The notes: a model not told the origin generated them from the letters alone. Shown: positions 1 through 9,836, counted from the first letter of the stretch. The stretch: DNA of 64,000 bases from Megamerina dolium (GCA_963854835.1 OY978525.1:80007128-80071127), one strand, 5' to 3'. Numbers and translations: made by a program.

Positions 1-1240
1 TGGCAGTGCAGAAGGGCTTTTGGCAAAACTTGGCGTTTAAAACCAGCAATTGTGCATTGAATGTACACCTATCTAATTGAACCCATTGTGACGTATGCGT
101 CTGTGGTCTGGTGGCGCAGAACTGCGGTGAAATTCGCTGCTTCTTCTCTGAACAGACTACAAAGAATTATATGCCCAGGCATCACTGGCGCTATGAGCAC
201 CACCTTTGGTGACGCGCTAAATGCCTTACTTAATTTGCTTCCATTGAATCTTCAGATCCGGAAGGAGGCGATGAAAGCTGCGTTCAGGCTCAAAACCTAC
301 GGAGTCTGTAATTACGGCGCATATAAGGGACACAGGCAAATACACCACCAACTGTTGGAGCAGTACCCACTGTTTGTAATGCCCGTGGACGATCGTGTGA
401 CTCATATACGCTTCGGACGTAGAGTTAAGGTTATTTTCCCGGAACGAGATCAATGATTCAGCCCAGAGGCTCTACTAAAGGGAATGACTCACATATTCGA
501 CACCGAAAGTTCTGGGGCCGGTTGGTACTTGGATGAAAATACCAAGTACTCGTTCTCCACCGGAAGCATGGCGACTGTATTTCTAACAGAAGTATAACCA
601 TTCTAAAAGTAGTCTACTGCATTATTGAGAGGATGTGGCATGGGAAGCGAATTGGGATTTGCAGTGATAGTCAGGCTGCACTCAAAGCGAGCTCTATTAT
701 CTCTTCGAATATGATCAGTGAATGTAAGATGAGGCTGAACAGTGTTGTAAAGCGTCTTCGTCTTAATTGGCTTCCGGGACACTGCTGTGTCGAAGGGAAT
801 GAATTTGCAGATGGTTTGGCCAATGAGGGGTCTGTTGGTACGCCCATGGGCCCTGAACCTATATTTGGCGTGAGCTCTGCGTGGATCGAACAATAGATCA
901 AAGACTCTCTGGGCATGATTCACAAGACTCGATGGTTCACCTTGGAGGCATGCAGGTCTGTCAAAAGCTTTGTGAATGAACCTGACAGCAGACGAGCGTA
1001 CTATCTGCTACGATTAAAGAGGAAGCACCTCAGGATGCTGATTGGAGTCGTTACAGCGCACAACAATTGTGGACATCATATGGCCATTATAGGTGTCATC
1101 ACCGATCCAATATGCCAGTCTTGTTTAGAGGATATAGACACAACATAGCACTTTCTCTGTCACTATCCAGCCTTTGCAGGAACAAGATTGAGATCGTTGG
1201 GAGGAGATGCTTTGAGCCTGAGCACAGTTCAGTGTATTGG
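1..1240 (+). mobile_element. LINE family A, 3' part (I/LOA-type non-LTR retrotransposon), decayed
   Basis: This is the C-terminal part of a LINE ORF2. From 61 it encodes the segment after the reverse transcriptase (YLIEPIVTYASVVWW), which is typical of I/LOA/R1-type elements. An RNase H domain follows (about 490-896) with the motif CSDSQAALKAS and the helix WLPGHCCVEGNEFADGLA. A Cys/His C-terminal motif follows at about 1060-1180. The frame is broken by stops near 453, 594, 894 and 1146. The same family recurs at 6300-7000 and 25769-26500. Homology ends abruptly at about 1240, where an inverted-repeat arm begins. The 5' part lies outside the window. The clade assignment rests on RNase H plus the C-terminal motif and is moderately sure. 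Confidence 0.8.
61..1190 (+). pseudogene. LINE-A ORF2 C-terminus: post-RT region, RNase H, Cys/His motif
   Basis: Reverse transcriptase-RNase H polyprotein remnant. The post-RT part (61-453) is one open stretch of 131 codons. The RNase H part reads in pieces: SSGAGWYL near 505, the acidic TEV block near 585 followed directly by a stop, and DSQAAL near 670. The terminal part (915-1148) contains RRAYYLLRLKRKHLRMLIG and then ICQSC. Several stops and frame changes make it non-functional. In the intact family the protein copies its own RNA at a nicked genomic target, and RNase H removes the RNA strand. Confidence 0.75.
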
Positions 1241-1500
1241 CTTTTCCACGGTCACGTGCGAGTTTTCTGATCCCCATATGCGGCAGTTTTGCTTGACAAT
1301 ATAGCCGCCGAGATGAAAATGCGCTCAGTCAGAAAAGGTGAAAGAAACGTCCTTCATGCTACACAACAATGACTATTCTCAACGCTGTTGAAGCGTATGG
1401 GGATTTCTTTCGTTCCTCAAAAATATGATATTGACCTTCTGTCAAGATTTGCAGAAGGAAAGAGCTGTCAGTGTAAAAATCACATATAATTAAAAAAAAA
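1241..1500 (-). pseudogene. Tc1/mariner-type transposase fragment (family 2), left arm copy
   Basis: On the minus strand this matches the transposase middle region found on the plus strand at 5371-5690, including the coding block around GYVFKQNCRIWG (a form typical of arthropod transposases with WFQQDGAT motifs). The two copies are inverted relative to each other. The fragment is cut at 1240 by the junction with LINE-A and at about 1500-1540 by the end of a second transposon. Only the middle of the catalytic domain is present, with stops. Confidence 0.6.
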
Positions 1501-1539
1501 AAAACCCTTACTGGTCGACTCTGTATATATGTATGTACA

Positions 1540-2136
1540 GGGTGGCTGATGATTATTGCTACATTAAGAAACCCAAATAACTTTTACTTAAATTCATTTA
1601 ATTCACTTTTTCTTTTTTTGTTTGAAAGATAATATATTTTTATTATGCATAGGTTAATTAGTTTAAAAAACACAAAACGATGAGTTCAACAAGGATTGCG
1701 CTAGCCCCACCCTGTTGAGGCAGTTAGACACGTTACCTTGCGAAAACACCACCAGACCACCAGTTATTCCTTACTGCCTGGAAAAAATCAGGTGGAGTAA
1801 AGTCAGGAGACCTTGAGGGCCAACGGAAGGTGGAGCTTCTTGATATCAGCTTATTGGGGAATTCTCGCTGCAATTGTGTCATAACAGGTCTGGCTATGTG
1901 AACAGTTGCACCATCTTGTTGAAACCACACAGAGTAGAAAGGGATTTTTTTTCAGCGTAGTTCTGGAAAGTAAAACTCTTTCAACATCTTTAAGTAACGG
2001 TCTCCATTGACCGTAACAGTAAAGTCGTTTTCTTGAAAAAAGTAAGGTCCGACAATGCACCTTGATTAAACTGCACACCACATAGTCACGCGAAGTGGGT
2101 GTAATTCCGTCTCATGGAGTATCTGTGGGTTGCTCA
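1540..2136 (-). mobile_element. Tc1/mariner-like transposon (family 1), truncated left copy
   Basis: This minus-strand copy carries one terminal region (starting near 1540, agggtggctgatgatta) and the 3' half of a transposase with WFQQDGATVHIARPVM and SPDFTPPDFF at 1790-1930. A second copy in the opposite orientation lies at 2705-5369. Similarity between the copies stops at 2136, so the N-terminal half is missing. The last codons of the transposase are replaced by an RTE 5' fragment at about 1676-1762. Frames are broken, for example between the VTVNGD-like block near 2010 and the WFQQD block. Confidence 0.75.
1676..1762 (+). mobile_element. RTE LINE 5'-region fragment inside the left transposon arm
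   Basis: These about 87 bases match 35751-35837, the start region of RTE copy 2, with a few differences. They begin near gatgagttcaacaaggattg and end with ccaccagaccacc, exactly where the transposase C-terminus would continue. The fragment lies between the transposase 3' end and its terminal region. It is far too short to code for a domain. Its origin could be a 5' RTE remnant left by a deletion or a template switch. Confidence 0.7.
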
Positions 2137-2704
2137 ATCTGCATGACGTGACGCGTCATGCTCATTCTTTTTCTGTGTTTGGCAGCGTTCACATTGAAAG
2201 AAAAAGTGCTTAAAACATTAAAATAAAATGAGAATAATTTAAATAAAGTTATAAGAAAAGTAAATAGTTATAAGTTAAGGTAAAGAGAGTGTTGTGAAAT
2301 ACATATATTGTAAAATGTTTAATTGGAATATTTGTGGCAGTTATTTCAAGAGTTGCAATTTGATGAAAGGCTCTCATATGTGTGCACAAAGAAAAGAAAA
2401 ATGTATATTTTAGTTGCTTGCAACAACACTGTTTGAAAGATTTTCACGTAGACATAAACTAATTCAGTAGCCATTTTTCCAATATTATAAAATATAACTC
2501 ATGTATATTTTAAAATCTCATGAATAAGAGTATACAAGTGGGTTCATACCATTCAATTTGATTTCTGCGGAGGTTTTTGAAAAATTATCTTAAAATTTTA
2601 TCATACTACCGTTTCGTATGTATAATATATGAAAGCTCACTCCATGAGGCCATGTATATTTAATTCTTCGAAAAAAAGTTGAAAAGCCATATGCCTAGTA
2701 GACA
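2137..2704. other. AT-rich stretch, no gene seen
   Basis: This lies between the truncated left transposon copy and the terminal region of the right copy. It is AT-rich with runs of A and T. I see no long open frame and no similarity to other parts of the window. It may be remnant 5' sequence of the inverted left copy or unrelated host DNA. Confidence 0.5.
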
Positions 2705-2817
2705 AGATGGCTGATGAAAGCTGCTACCAAAATAAAACATAATAACTTTTTCCTATGTAACATATCTGTTCCATTTTTTTCTTTATTTAATAGGTTCATC
2801 TTTAAAATTAACGAAAA

Positions 2818-3555
2818 TGGAAGATTGGGATAATGAAACAAGAATTTGGATTGTGCGCCGTCATCACGCGTTGGAGTTGGTAGTTTCCGTCCGAAGAGAA
2901 TATAGGCGCACGTTTGGCGGTACTTCTCCTACACATGGACTATAATGAGGCTCGTGAATAATTTTGATAAGCGTCGGACAATCGCAAGAAGACCTTATTA
3001 TTTCGAACCCTCAAATCGGACGCAGGAAACAATAGCTGCTGTAGCTGCTGCCATACAAGCCAATCCTATATTTTTGACAAGGAGCTTATCTGCTCAAATG
3101 AATATCAGCAGACAGTCACTGCAGGAGATTTTGCATAAAAATTTGAACTTATTCCCGTATAAAACTTAACACAGCAGACTTGCATATTCGCTTGAACTGC
3201 ATTTTTATGTCTGATGACGCCTATTTTGATTTGAATGGCAATGTTTACAAACAAAATTGTCGAATATCGAGTGAGTCTAACCCACAGATACTCCATGAGA
3301 CGAAATTACACCCACTTCGCGTGACTATGTGGTGTGCGGTTTAATCAAGGTGCATTGTCGGACCTTACTTTTTTGAAGAAAACGACTTTACTGTTACGGT
3401 CAATGGAGACCTTGACTTAAAGTTGTTGAAAGAGTTTTACTTTCCAGAACTACGCTGAAAAAAAATCCCTTTCTACTCTGTGTGGTTTCAACAAGATGGT
3501 GCAACTGTTCACATAGCCAGACCTGTTATGGCACAATTGCAGCGAGAATTCGCCA
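2818..3555 (+). pseudogene. Family 1 transposase, N-terminal HTH and first catalytic half, broken
   Basis: Cut-and-paste DNA transposase of the IS630/Tc1/mariner superfamily. The N-terminus (MEDWDNETRIWIVRRHH, then RREYRRTFGG) fits the helix-turn-helix domain that Pfam calls DUF4817, which binds the terminal repeats. The linker contains LVNNFDKRRT and LSAQMNISRQSLQEILHKNL. After stops near 3168 the catalytic domain continues in other frames: HPLRVTMWC near 3310, then the second acidic motif WFQQDGATVHIARPV near 3485-3530. The coding sequence ends at 3555, where an RTE element joins. Multiple stops and frame changes make it inactive. Confidence 0.7.
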
Positions 3556-3559
3556 ATAA

Positions 3560-5140
3560 GCCAGTGGAGGAGTTTGCCCGATAACCCCAATTACAGATGA
3601 TGGTGTTGATATTCCACCACCCGACTATGACGAGGTTGAAACGGCCATTTTAAGGCTGAAGAACAACAAAGCTGCAGGTGCTGATGGCCTGCCTGCCGAG
3701 TTGTTTAAGACCGGAGGCGATGAGCTCATAAGCCGAATATGGTCGGATGAAAGCATGCCTGATGATTGGAGGCTCAGTGTTCTCTGTCCTGTACATAAAA
3801 AAGGAAACCCCACAATTTGCTCCAACTACCGTGGAATAAGTCTCCTGAGCATCGCATACAAGGTTCTATCGAGCGTACTGTGTGAAAGGTTGAAGCCTCA
3901 GCTTAGCAACCTGATTGGACCTTATCAGTGTGGCTTCAGACCTGGTAAATCCACCATCGACCAGATTTTCACACTGCGCCAAATCCTGGAGAAGACCCAA
4001 GAAAAACAGATCGACACACACCACCTATTTGTTGCTTATAAAGCCGCTTTCGACAGTCCGGTAAGGGATTACCTCTACGCAACAATGTCTGAGTTCGGTA
4101 TTCCTGCAAAGCTCATTCGACTTTGTAGAATGACAATGCATAACTCCCGTTGTGCAGTGAAAATTGGGTAGGACCTCTCCGCACCGTTTAATACCGAACG
4201 GGGTTTCAGACAAGGTGAATCGTTATCGTGCGACTTCTTCAATCTTATTATGGAGAAAATAATACGAGCTGCTGATCTACGACATAATGGCACTATCTTC
4301 AACAAAAGTGTCATGCTGTTAGCGTATGACGACGATATTGACATAATCGGCATGAACACGCGAGCCGTCAGTGCAGCATTCTCAGAGTTGGAAAGAGAGT
4401 CGCGTCGGATGGGTCTCACGGTGAACGAGGGCAAGACGAAGTATCTAGTGTCAACAAACAAATAGTCCCGGCGTCTTGGACAGCACGTCACTGTTGACAA
4501 CTACGCCTTTGATAGTAGTAAGGGACTTTGTCTATCTTGGAACCAGCATCAACAACTGTAATGACGTCAGCCTGGAGATCATGCGTAGGATAACTCTTGC
4601 AAACAGGTGTTACTTTGGGCGATTGAGAAGTCGAGCTCTCTCTCGAAGAACGAAAACTACACTCTACAAGTCTCTCATCATGCCTGTCCTAACATATGGC
4701 GCTGAAGCCTGGACAATTTCCACCTCAGATGAGGGAATGCTTGGAGTTTTCGAGAGAGAAGTCCTACGCAAGATTTTTGGACCTATTTGCGTTGATGGCG
4801 AGTATCAAAGAAGGTACAACTATGAGCTGTATGAGCTGTATGGTGACACTGACATAGTAAAGCGCATTAAAATACAGTGGTTGCGCTGGCTAGGTCATGT
4901 TGAGCGAATGGAAGAACACGCTCCGGCAAAGAAGATGTTATATTTATAACGTGCTGGTGGACGACGCAGAAGAGGAAGACCTAAAGTCCGGTGGAAAGAC
5001 CAAGTACTGGAGAACTTGTCAGAGCTTGGAATTTCTAATTGGCGCCAGCTAGCGAAGAACAGAGATGGCTGACGAAGCATGTTATTTTCGGCCTAAATCG
5101 ATATTCGGTTGTTATGGCCACATAAGAAAGGAAGGAAAGG
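3560..5140 (+). mobile_element. RTE-clade LINE, copy 1 (5'-truncated)
   Basis: This matches the 3' half of RTE copy 2 (from about 36839 to 38420). It lacks the endonuclease and starts within the segment before the reverse transcriptase. It ends in the family 3' end gttatggccacataag followed by short AAGG-type repeats at 5124-5140. RTE elements commonly end in short tandem repeats rather than poly-A. It sits inside a transposase gene. No clear target-site duplication is visible, because the flanks differ by a deletion. Confidence 0.85.
3600..5070 (+). pseudogene. RTE reverse transcriptase, copy 1, broken
   Basis: The reverse transcriptase blocks run in order: NNKAAGADGLP (3660), WRLSVLCPVHKKGNP (3770), NYRGISLLSIAYKVLSS (3825), GFRPGKSTIDQIFTLRQI (3930). 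The catalytic box is at about 4320 and reads YDDDIDIIG here, against YADDIDIIG in the other copies. The C-terminal region RWLGHVERM (about 4890) is typical of RTE/BovB relatives. In-frame stops fall near 4171, 4465 and 4949, and there is a small deletion around 3730. It is not functional. Confidence 0.85.
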
Positions 5141-5370
5141 AAGCAGTAAGGAATAACTTTTTGATAAGATGTCGCACATGCGTCATTGAGCGTGAAGGCC
5201 ATTTGAACTCTATTATTTTTAAAACTAATTAACCAATGCATAATAAAAATATATTATCTTTCAAACAAAAAAAGAAAAAGTGTATTAAATGAATTTAAGT
5301 AAAAGTTATTTGAGTTTCTTAATGTAGCAATAATCATAAGCCATAATCAATAATCATCAGTCACCCTGTA

Positions 5371-5882
5371 CATACATATATACAGAGTCGACCAGTAAGG
5401 GTTTTTTTTTAATTATATGCTATTTTTACACTCACAGCTTTTTCCTTCTGAAAATCTTGACAGAAGGTCAATATCATATTTTTGAGGAACGAAATAAATC
5501 CCCATACGCTTCAACAACGTTGAGAATAGTCATTGTTGTGTAGTCCAAACAATGCTGTCATTTGAAAGATGTTTCTTTCACCTTTTCTGACTGAGCGCAT
5601 TTTCATCTCGGCGGCTATGTTTTCAAGCAAAACTGCCGCATATGGGGATCAGAAAACTCGCACATGACCGTGGAAAAGCCAATGAATCCTTAGAGTGTGA
5701 CAGTTTGGTACAGATCTTGTAGCGGTGGCATCCTTGGCCAATTTTTTGATGAAAATGTCATTTCGGTCAGCCATGAGCGCTACAGAGATATGATAAACGA
5801 TTTTGTGGCCGGAAATTTAAGACTTGGAATTGGTTGAACTTTGGTTTCAGCAGGAAGGTGGAACTTCGATATTACGACATTT
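5371..5882 (+). pseudogene. Family 2 Tc1/mariner-type transposase fragment
   Basis: On the plus strand the blocks are in order: AHFHLGGYVFKQNCRIWG (about 5595), SHMTVEKPMNP, VTVWYRSCSGGILGQFF (5695-5750), HERYRDMINDF (5775), and WFQQEGGTS near 5850. This is the transposase middle domain. The second catalytic motif, normally WFQQDGAT, has Glu for Asp. An inverted copy of its first part lies at 1241-1500. Family 1 appears to have inserted into this element before the region was inverted and duplicated. The N- and C-termini are missing. Confidence 0.65.
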
Positions 5883-6157
5883 TTAAAGTTCCTAAAATTC
5901 CGGGATTAGTCAATTCAAATTCTGAAATTGCTAAAAACAATTTTTTTAATAGCCCATTAAATTTTTTATACTTGAATCGTAAATATCCCGCTTTTAAGGG
6001 GTATTATTTGCAACACGTTTGTAACATCTTTTTGATAAAGTAGCAAGCAACAAAATTGTTACAGAGGTAGAAGAAATTATAACAAACACGATTGGCACAC
6101 AGATCGTGAAGTGAAGTGAAGTGATTGAGGTAAGCAGGACAAAAACCAGGGCACTCA
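5883..6157. other. AT-rich sequence and a short LINE-A tail; no gene
   Basis: There is no coding signal. From about 6108 to 6157 there is a short piece of a LINE-A 3' end: a gaagt repeat and then aaaccagggcactcagtcacac. The same sequence recurs at 6279-6340, so two LINE tails lie side by side. Confidence 0.5.
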
Positions 6158-6278
6158 GTCACACAACATTACCTCACTATCGCCAACTGAAAATGGCGGG
6201 ATGAAAGCTCTTGTGTTACTACTAGAAAAGAGTGGCCAACTCTTGGCAATAGAAGAACTCGTTCACTGTTTCAAATGA

Positions 6279-7001
6279 AGTGAAGTGAAGTGAAATAGGT
6301 GGGTAGGACAAGAACCAGGGCACTCAGTCACACAAGATTGTACCCAAACCTAGAAACGGAAAAGAAAATAGAAGGAAAGGGAGATAAAAAGAAAAACAGA
6401 AAGAAGCGATAGAATAGAGAATATTACTCTACTTCGAACTTCCTAGTACTCTTAACGAATCTAAGAAGATCGGATAGGGGAGACACTGAACTGTCCTCAG
6501 GCTCAAAGCATCTCCTCTCAACGATCTCAATCGTGCAAAGGCTGGATAGTGACAGAGAAAGTGCTCTGTTGTGTCCATATCCTCTAAACAAGACTGGCAT
6601 ATTGGATCGGTGATGACACCTATAATGGCCATATGATGTCCACAAGTGTTGTGCGCTGTAACAACTCCAATCAGCATCCTGAGATGCTTCCTCTTTAATC
6701 GTAGCAGATAGTACGCTCGTCTGCTGTCAGGTTCATTCACAAAGCTTTTGACAGACCTGCATGCCTCCAAGGTGAACCATCGAGTCTTGTGGATTATGCC
6801 CAGAGAGTCTCTGATCTATTGTTCGATCCACGCAGAGCTCACGCCAAATATAGGTTCAGGGCCCATGGGCGTACCAACAGACTCCTCATTGGCCAAACCA
6901 TCTACAAATTCATTCCCTTCGACACAGCAGTGTCCCGGAAGCCAATTAAGACGAAGACGCTTTGCAACACTGTTCAGCCTCATCTTACATTCACTGATCA
7001 T
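6279..7001 (-). mobile_element. LINE family A fragment, 3' end, left arm
   Basis: A 5'-truncated LINE-A copy on the minus strand. It encodes the RNase H end (WLPGHCCVEGNEF) and the C-terminal Cys/His region with CQSCLEDMDTTEHFLCHYPAF, which fits a C-x2-C-x7-H-x3-C pattern. The 3' untranslated part (6279-6420) ends in a ttcac repeat. A TAG stop interrupts RNase H near 6816, as in copy 1. The 5' truncation point is at about 7001. Upstream lies a short inverted repeat, gcatcta/tagatgc. Confidence 0.85.
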
Positions 7002-7269
7002 CTTAATGCGAGCATCTACTGTCTGTTAGATGCTTAGCAGAACAATAATTGACAGCTGATTTTAGTCAAATAACATAAAATATAATTTATTTATAAGAAA
7101 TTTAATTTTTTTTAAAGATGGAAAATAGGGAACGCTCTGCCCATTTATATTGTTTTATTCAGGGGCGTATTTCAAGAGAACGAATATACAGTGCCAGAAT
7201 AAATTACTTGGAAAAGTGTGACGGAGACACATTCACAAGTATATTTCGTCTCTTCAAAAATAGTGAAGC
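7002..7269. other. Short non-coding stretch between LINE-A and SINE
   Basis: AT-rich, with no open frame beyond chance. It contains the short inverted repeat gcatctactg...agatgc at about 7011-7033. The stretch is conserved in the right arm at 25502-25768. Confidence 0.5.
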
Positions 7270-7279
7270 ATACTTTTTG

Positions 7280-7648
7280 TGGGTGCCGTAGCTCAGTGGT
7301 TAGTGTGTTCGCCTTCTGATCTGTAGGTCGTGGTTCAATACCCGGCTGATGCATAACAAATTTAATATCGAAAAGATTTTTCTTTCGAACGGTACCCACC
7401 TGTCGGCAAGCAATTGGCAATTCTTCCGACAGTAACAACTTGCCATGAAAAAGCTTCTTAAAGAACTCTGTGTCAAAGCTCAGAAAAAGTGATGTCACAA
7501 GTGTTCTGCCGTTCGGAACCGGCTAAAATAAGTAGGTCCATTCTAATACTGTCCAAGTTTAAGACGCACAACAGTAATGGAAGAGAAGCTGGGCTAATGA
7601 GCCCTTTGGGGCTTTAAGTGCCACATATAAAAAATAAAAAATAAAAAA
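7280..7648 (+). mobile_element. tRNA-derived SINE, copy 1 (full length, with TSD)
   Basis: The 5' end resembles a tRNA gene. An A box tagctcagtgg (7289-7299) and a B box ggttcaatacc (7332-7342) fit the pol III internal promoter. The body continues to gggctttaagtgccacata and ends in an A-rich tail. A perfect 10-base target-site duplication, atactttttg, lies at 7270-7279 and 7649-7658. That shows insertion by target-primed reverse transcription. It does not code for protein. An antisense open frame through it is incidental. Near-identical copies lie at 25122-25491 (minus), 32729-33094 and 53341-53705. I do not recognise a published name. Confidence 0.92.
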
Positions 7649-7658
7649 ATACTTTTTG

Positions 7659-8230
7659 AAAAAGATAGAAACAAAAAATTTTAAGAAAGAAAGAAAAATT
7701 ATAGAATTGCTTAATGTGGAAGCCGATTTCGTTTATAATCCATTATTAATAAAATTAAAACCAAATTAAACTAAACAAATATTATATCAATTGTCATGCA
7801 GTTTTTATATATTCACAATGCAATTTTTTGTGAACATTGATAGAGGTAACCGGATGTTAGCTAACCAGAGTTTGGTGCAAATGAAATTGTCAATTCAGAC
7901 TATTAGGCGGTAAGCTATCTTCTGGTTAAAGACAAAGTTAACCGGACAAAATGAAAACGGCACTTAAATTGATAAAAATGGAAAGATCAAAAACTGTTTA
8001 TATATAGCAATATTAGTTAAAAAATCTACTTATATATTGCACATATAGATGTGTTTATTTGTTCAATTTTGGTGAAAATGTCGAGGATATACGCTTATAT
8101 CATTACCAAAAATAATATTATATGCAACCGACGGTATTGAAAGCCACGATTGGATTCTGCAATAAAATAATAATCCCAAACATCGCAGTCTCCTCAGCAG
8201 TGCTCGAAGTACGAAATAATATACAATAGA
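7659..8230. other. AT-rich segment present only in the left arm
   Basis: About 570 bases with no coding signal. The right arm lacks them: there the SINE tail joins directly to gatgggctatc. Because the left SINE keeps its downstream target-site duplication here, the right arm most likely lost this piece. Confidence 0.6.
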
Positions 8231-8315
8231 TGGGCTATCACAAAGCTCCGATAAAGAGTAGTAAAGAACGGAAATAGACTATCCCGCTCAGCTAATTTTC
8301 ATTTTCTATATGTAT

Positions 8316-8537
8316 TGTAACGAGTATCGATGGTTGGTTACTCATCACTATTGGGAATGAAACTTTTGTGAGTGACACGAATATTGGCAGCATGGAAACG
8401 AATGTCAACAAAAAGAAATAGGCGATGAGCAGAATAAGAGAAGACCCTCGACTACACACAGAGTATAAATAGGGTCAGTAGTTGACAAATGAAATGAATC
8501 AAATCCCGAAAGTGATCGCGTAAACATTGGTACAGTA
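8316..8537 (+). repeat. Truncated LTR (5' half), left arm
   Basis: It starts TGTAACGAG at 8316, matching the first about 222 bases of the solo LTR at 24624-25034 (minus strand). It holds a TATA-like box, gagtataaatag, near 8460. It is cut at the inner breakpoint of the inverted duplication and joined to a Jockey fragment. Confidence 0.75.
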
Positions 8538-8540
8538 CAT

Positions 8541-9257
8541 TGGTACCCAAGTACTTTGTTGAGGAACATTGTGGAACTGATTGGCCATTAATTTCAAGTG
8601 GGGGACATGTATCTGGCCTTAGCGTGAAGGTTACATGTACTCTCTTTGATTCATTGACTTTTATACGCAATTTTGCTAGCCAGATTTCGAGAGAATCGAC
8701 ATGAGTCTGCAGGAGTTTAGTAACTTCTATGGGGTTAGAGCGAGAGTACAATATTGCCGTATCACCTGCAAAGGTCGATATGAATGTATAGTTATTGTTG
8801 GGCATATCTGAAGTGTATAAGAGATACAGTAAGGGGCCCAAAACGCTTCATTGGGGAACGCCAGCGTGAATATCCAATGGATTTGTTGTGTAATCCTTGT
8901 GATGTACGAGAAATTGTCTTTTCATGAGGCATTTGCAGGCAGTAATAGTTTGAGCTTGTAAATAAGGCCATCGTGCCATACTTCATCGAAAGCTTGAATG
9001 ATATCAAGAAAGACAGCTGAGCAATACTTTTTTTCTTCAGAAGTGATCCTTATCAGAGTTACAATGCGGTGGACTTGTTCTATTGCGCCGTGCTGTTTTC
9101 TAAATCCAAATTGATGTTGGGGAATCAGTTGGTTGAGATTAATAAATGGAGTTATATTCATGACAAGTAGCTTTCCGAATACTTTAGAGAGTAGAGGCAG
9201 GAGGCTGATAGGTGTGTACGATGCAACTTTTGTAGGATCTTTTCCTGGTTTTGCTAA
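8541..9257 (-). mobile_element. Jockey-clade LINE fragment, copy 1
   Basis: A minus-strand reverse transcriptase remnant. Blocks in order include LIPQHQFGFRKQHGAIEQV (9115-9060), IQAFDEVWHDGLIYKL (about 9000-8950) and the catalytic box FAGDTAILYS (about 8765), where FADD is expected, so one catalytic Asp is lost. The later segment LAKLRIKVNESKRVHVTF is the region after the palm. Stops break the frame near 8920. The copy overlaps copy 2 (20966-22318) by about 320 bases of reverse transcriptase. It is joined to an LTR fragment at 8541 and to unrelated DNA at 9257. Confidence 0.85.
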
Positions 9258-9500
9258 ATGCTGGTGATAACTAATATATATTGATTTTGCTTGCTTACAG
9301 CAAACAACTTTACATACATATAACCAAAACCATCAGTACATACTCGATAGTTTGTTGCTTGCTTCCGGCAAGTATGTATATACATTTTTCGAAATTTGCA
9401 TGTATTTTCCCCTACTCGATAATTTGTAATATCAATTAAAGAGGAATGAATTACAAAAAAATATACTTCCATTTACGTGGTTTTTTCTTTCGATATAAAC

Positions 9501-9566
<66 letters not shown>
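9258..9566. repeat. Unassigned AT-rich DNA ending in an (AT)n tract
   Basis: 9258-9504 has no recognisable feature. About 9505-9566 is an uninterrupted AT dinucleotide repeat into which the CsRn1-like Gypsy element is inserted. The same repeat continues at 20794. Confidence 0.8.
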
Positions 9567-9570
<4 letters not shown>

Positions 9571-9836
9571 GAAATTATAAAACCGTTTTTATGTTTTACG
9601 AAAATCTAATTTTTTGTATAAAAAACGTGTGTATGCCGCAGTCGTAGAAAAAGGAATCATCTAGAATATAAACTGTCAAAATTTACAAGTATTGCAAAGC
9701 GTAATAAAAAACGTACAAAATTATGTGTTGTAAAGCGTAATAAAAAGGCGTACAAAATTATGTGTTGTAAAGCGCGCTTAAGTTAAAGTTAGCAAATTTA
9801 CAAAAGTAGTCGGTTTAAATAAGTGATTACGCTACA
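9567..9836 (-). repeat. 3' LTR of the CsRn1-like element
   Basis: Direct repeat of 20524-20793. On the minus strand it begins TGTAGCGTAATCAC and ends TTTCTAAA. It includes two short internal repeats around ttatgtgttgtaaagcg (near 9719 and 9758). Confidence 0.9.

Larger units (their letters stand above)
2705..5369 (+). mobile_element. Tc1/mariner-like transposon (family 1), right copy interrupted by RTE
   Basis: The left terminal region (from 2705, agatggctgatgaaagctgct) and the right terminal region (reverse complement of about 5300-5369, agggtgactgatgattattg) form an imperfect terminal inverted repeat. Both share ggctgatga, tgctac and aataactttt. The transposase begins at 2818 and runs through N-terminal helix-turn-helix, linker and catalytic blocks to about 3555. 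It resumes for the last codons at 5141-5231. An RTE LINE (3560-5140) lies between. About 90 bases of catalytic coding sequence are missing at the junction, compared with the left copy at 1780-1870. Confidence 0.75.
6158..8537 (+). repeat. Left arm of a large inverted duplication
   Basis: This arm is the reverse complement of 24813-26613, with identity I judge by eye at about 98% or more. It carries a LINE-A fragment, a SINE with target-site duplications, a spacer, and the first half of an LTR. The left arm is longer because it keeps 7659-8230, which the right arm lacks. The outer boundary is at gtcacacaac (6158) and the inner boundary is inside the LTR at about 8537. Confidence 0.85.

Noticed and set aside
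7289..7360. A functional tRNA gene
   Set aside because: The A and B boxes fit, but the anticodon arm and acceptor pairing do not form a convincing tRNA, and the sequence continues into a SINE body with target duplications.
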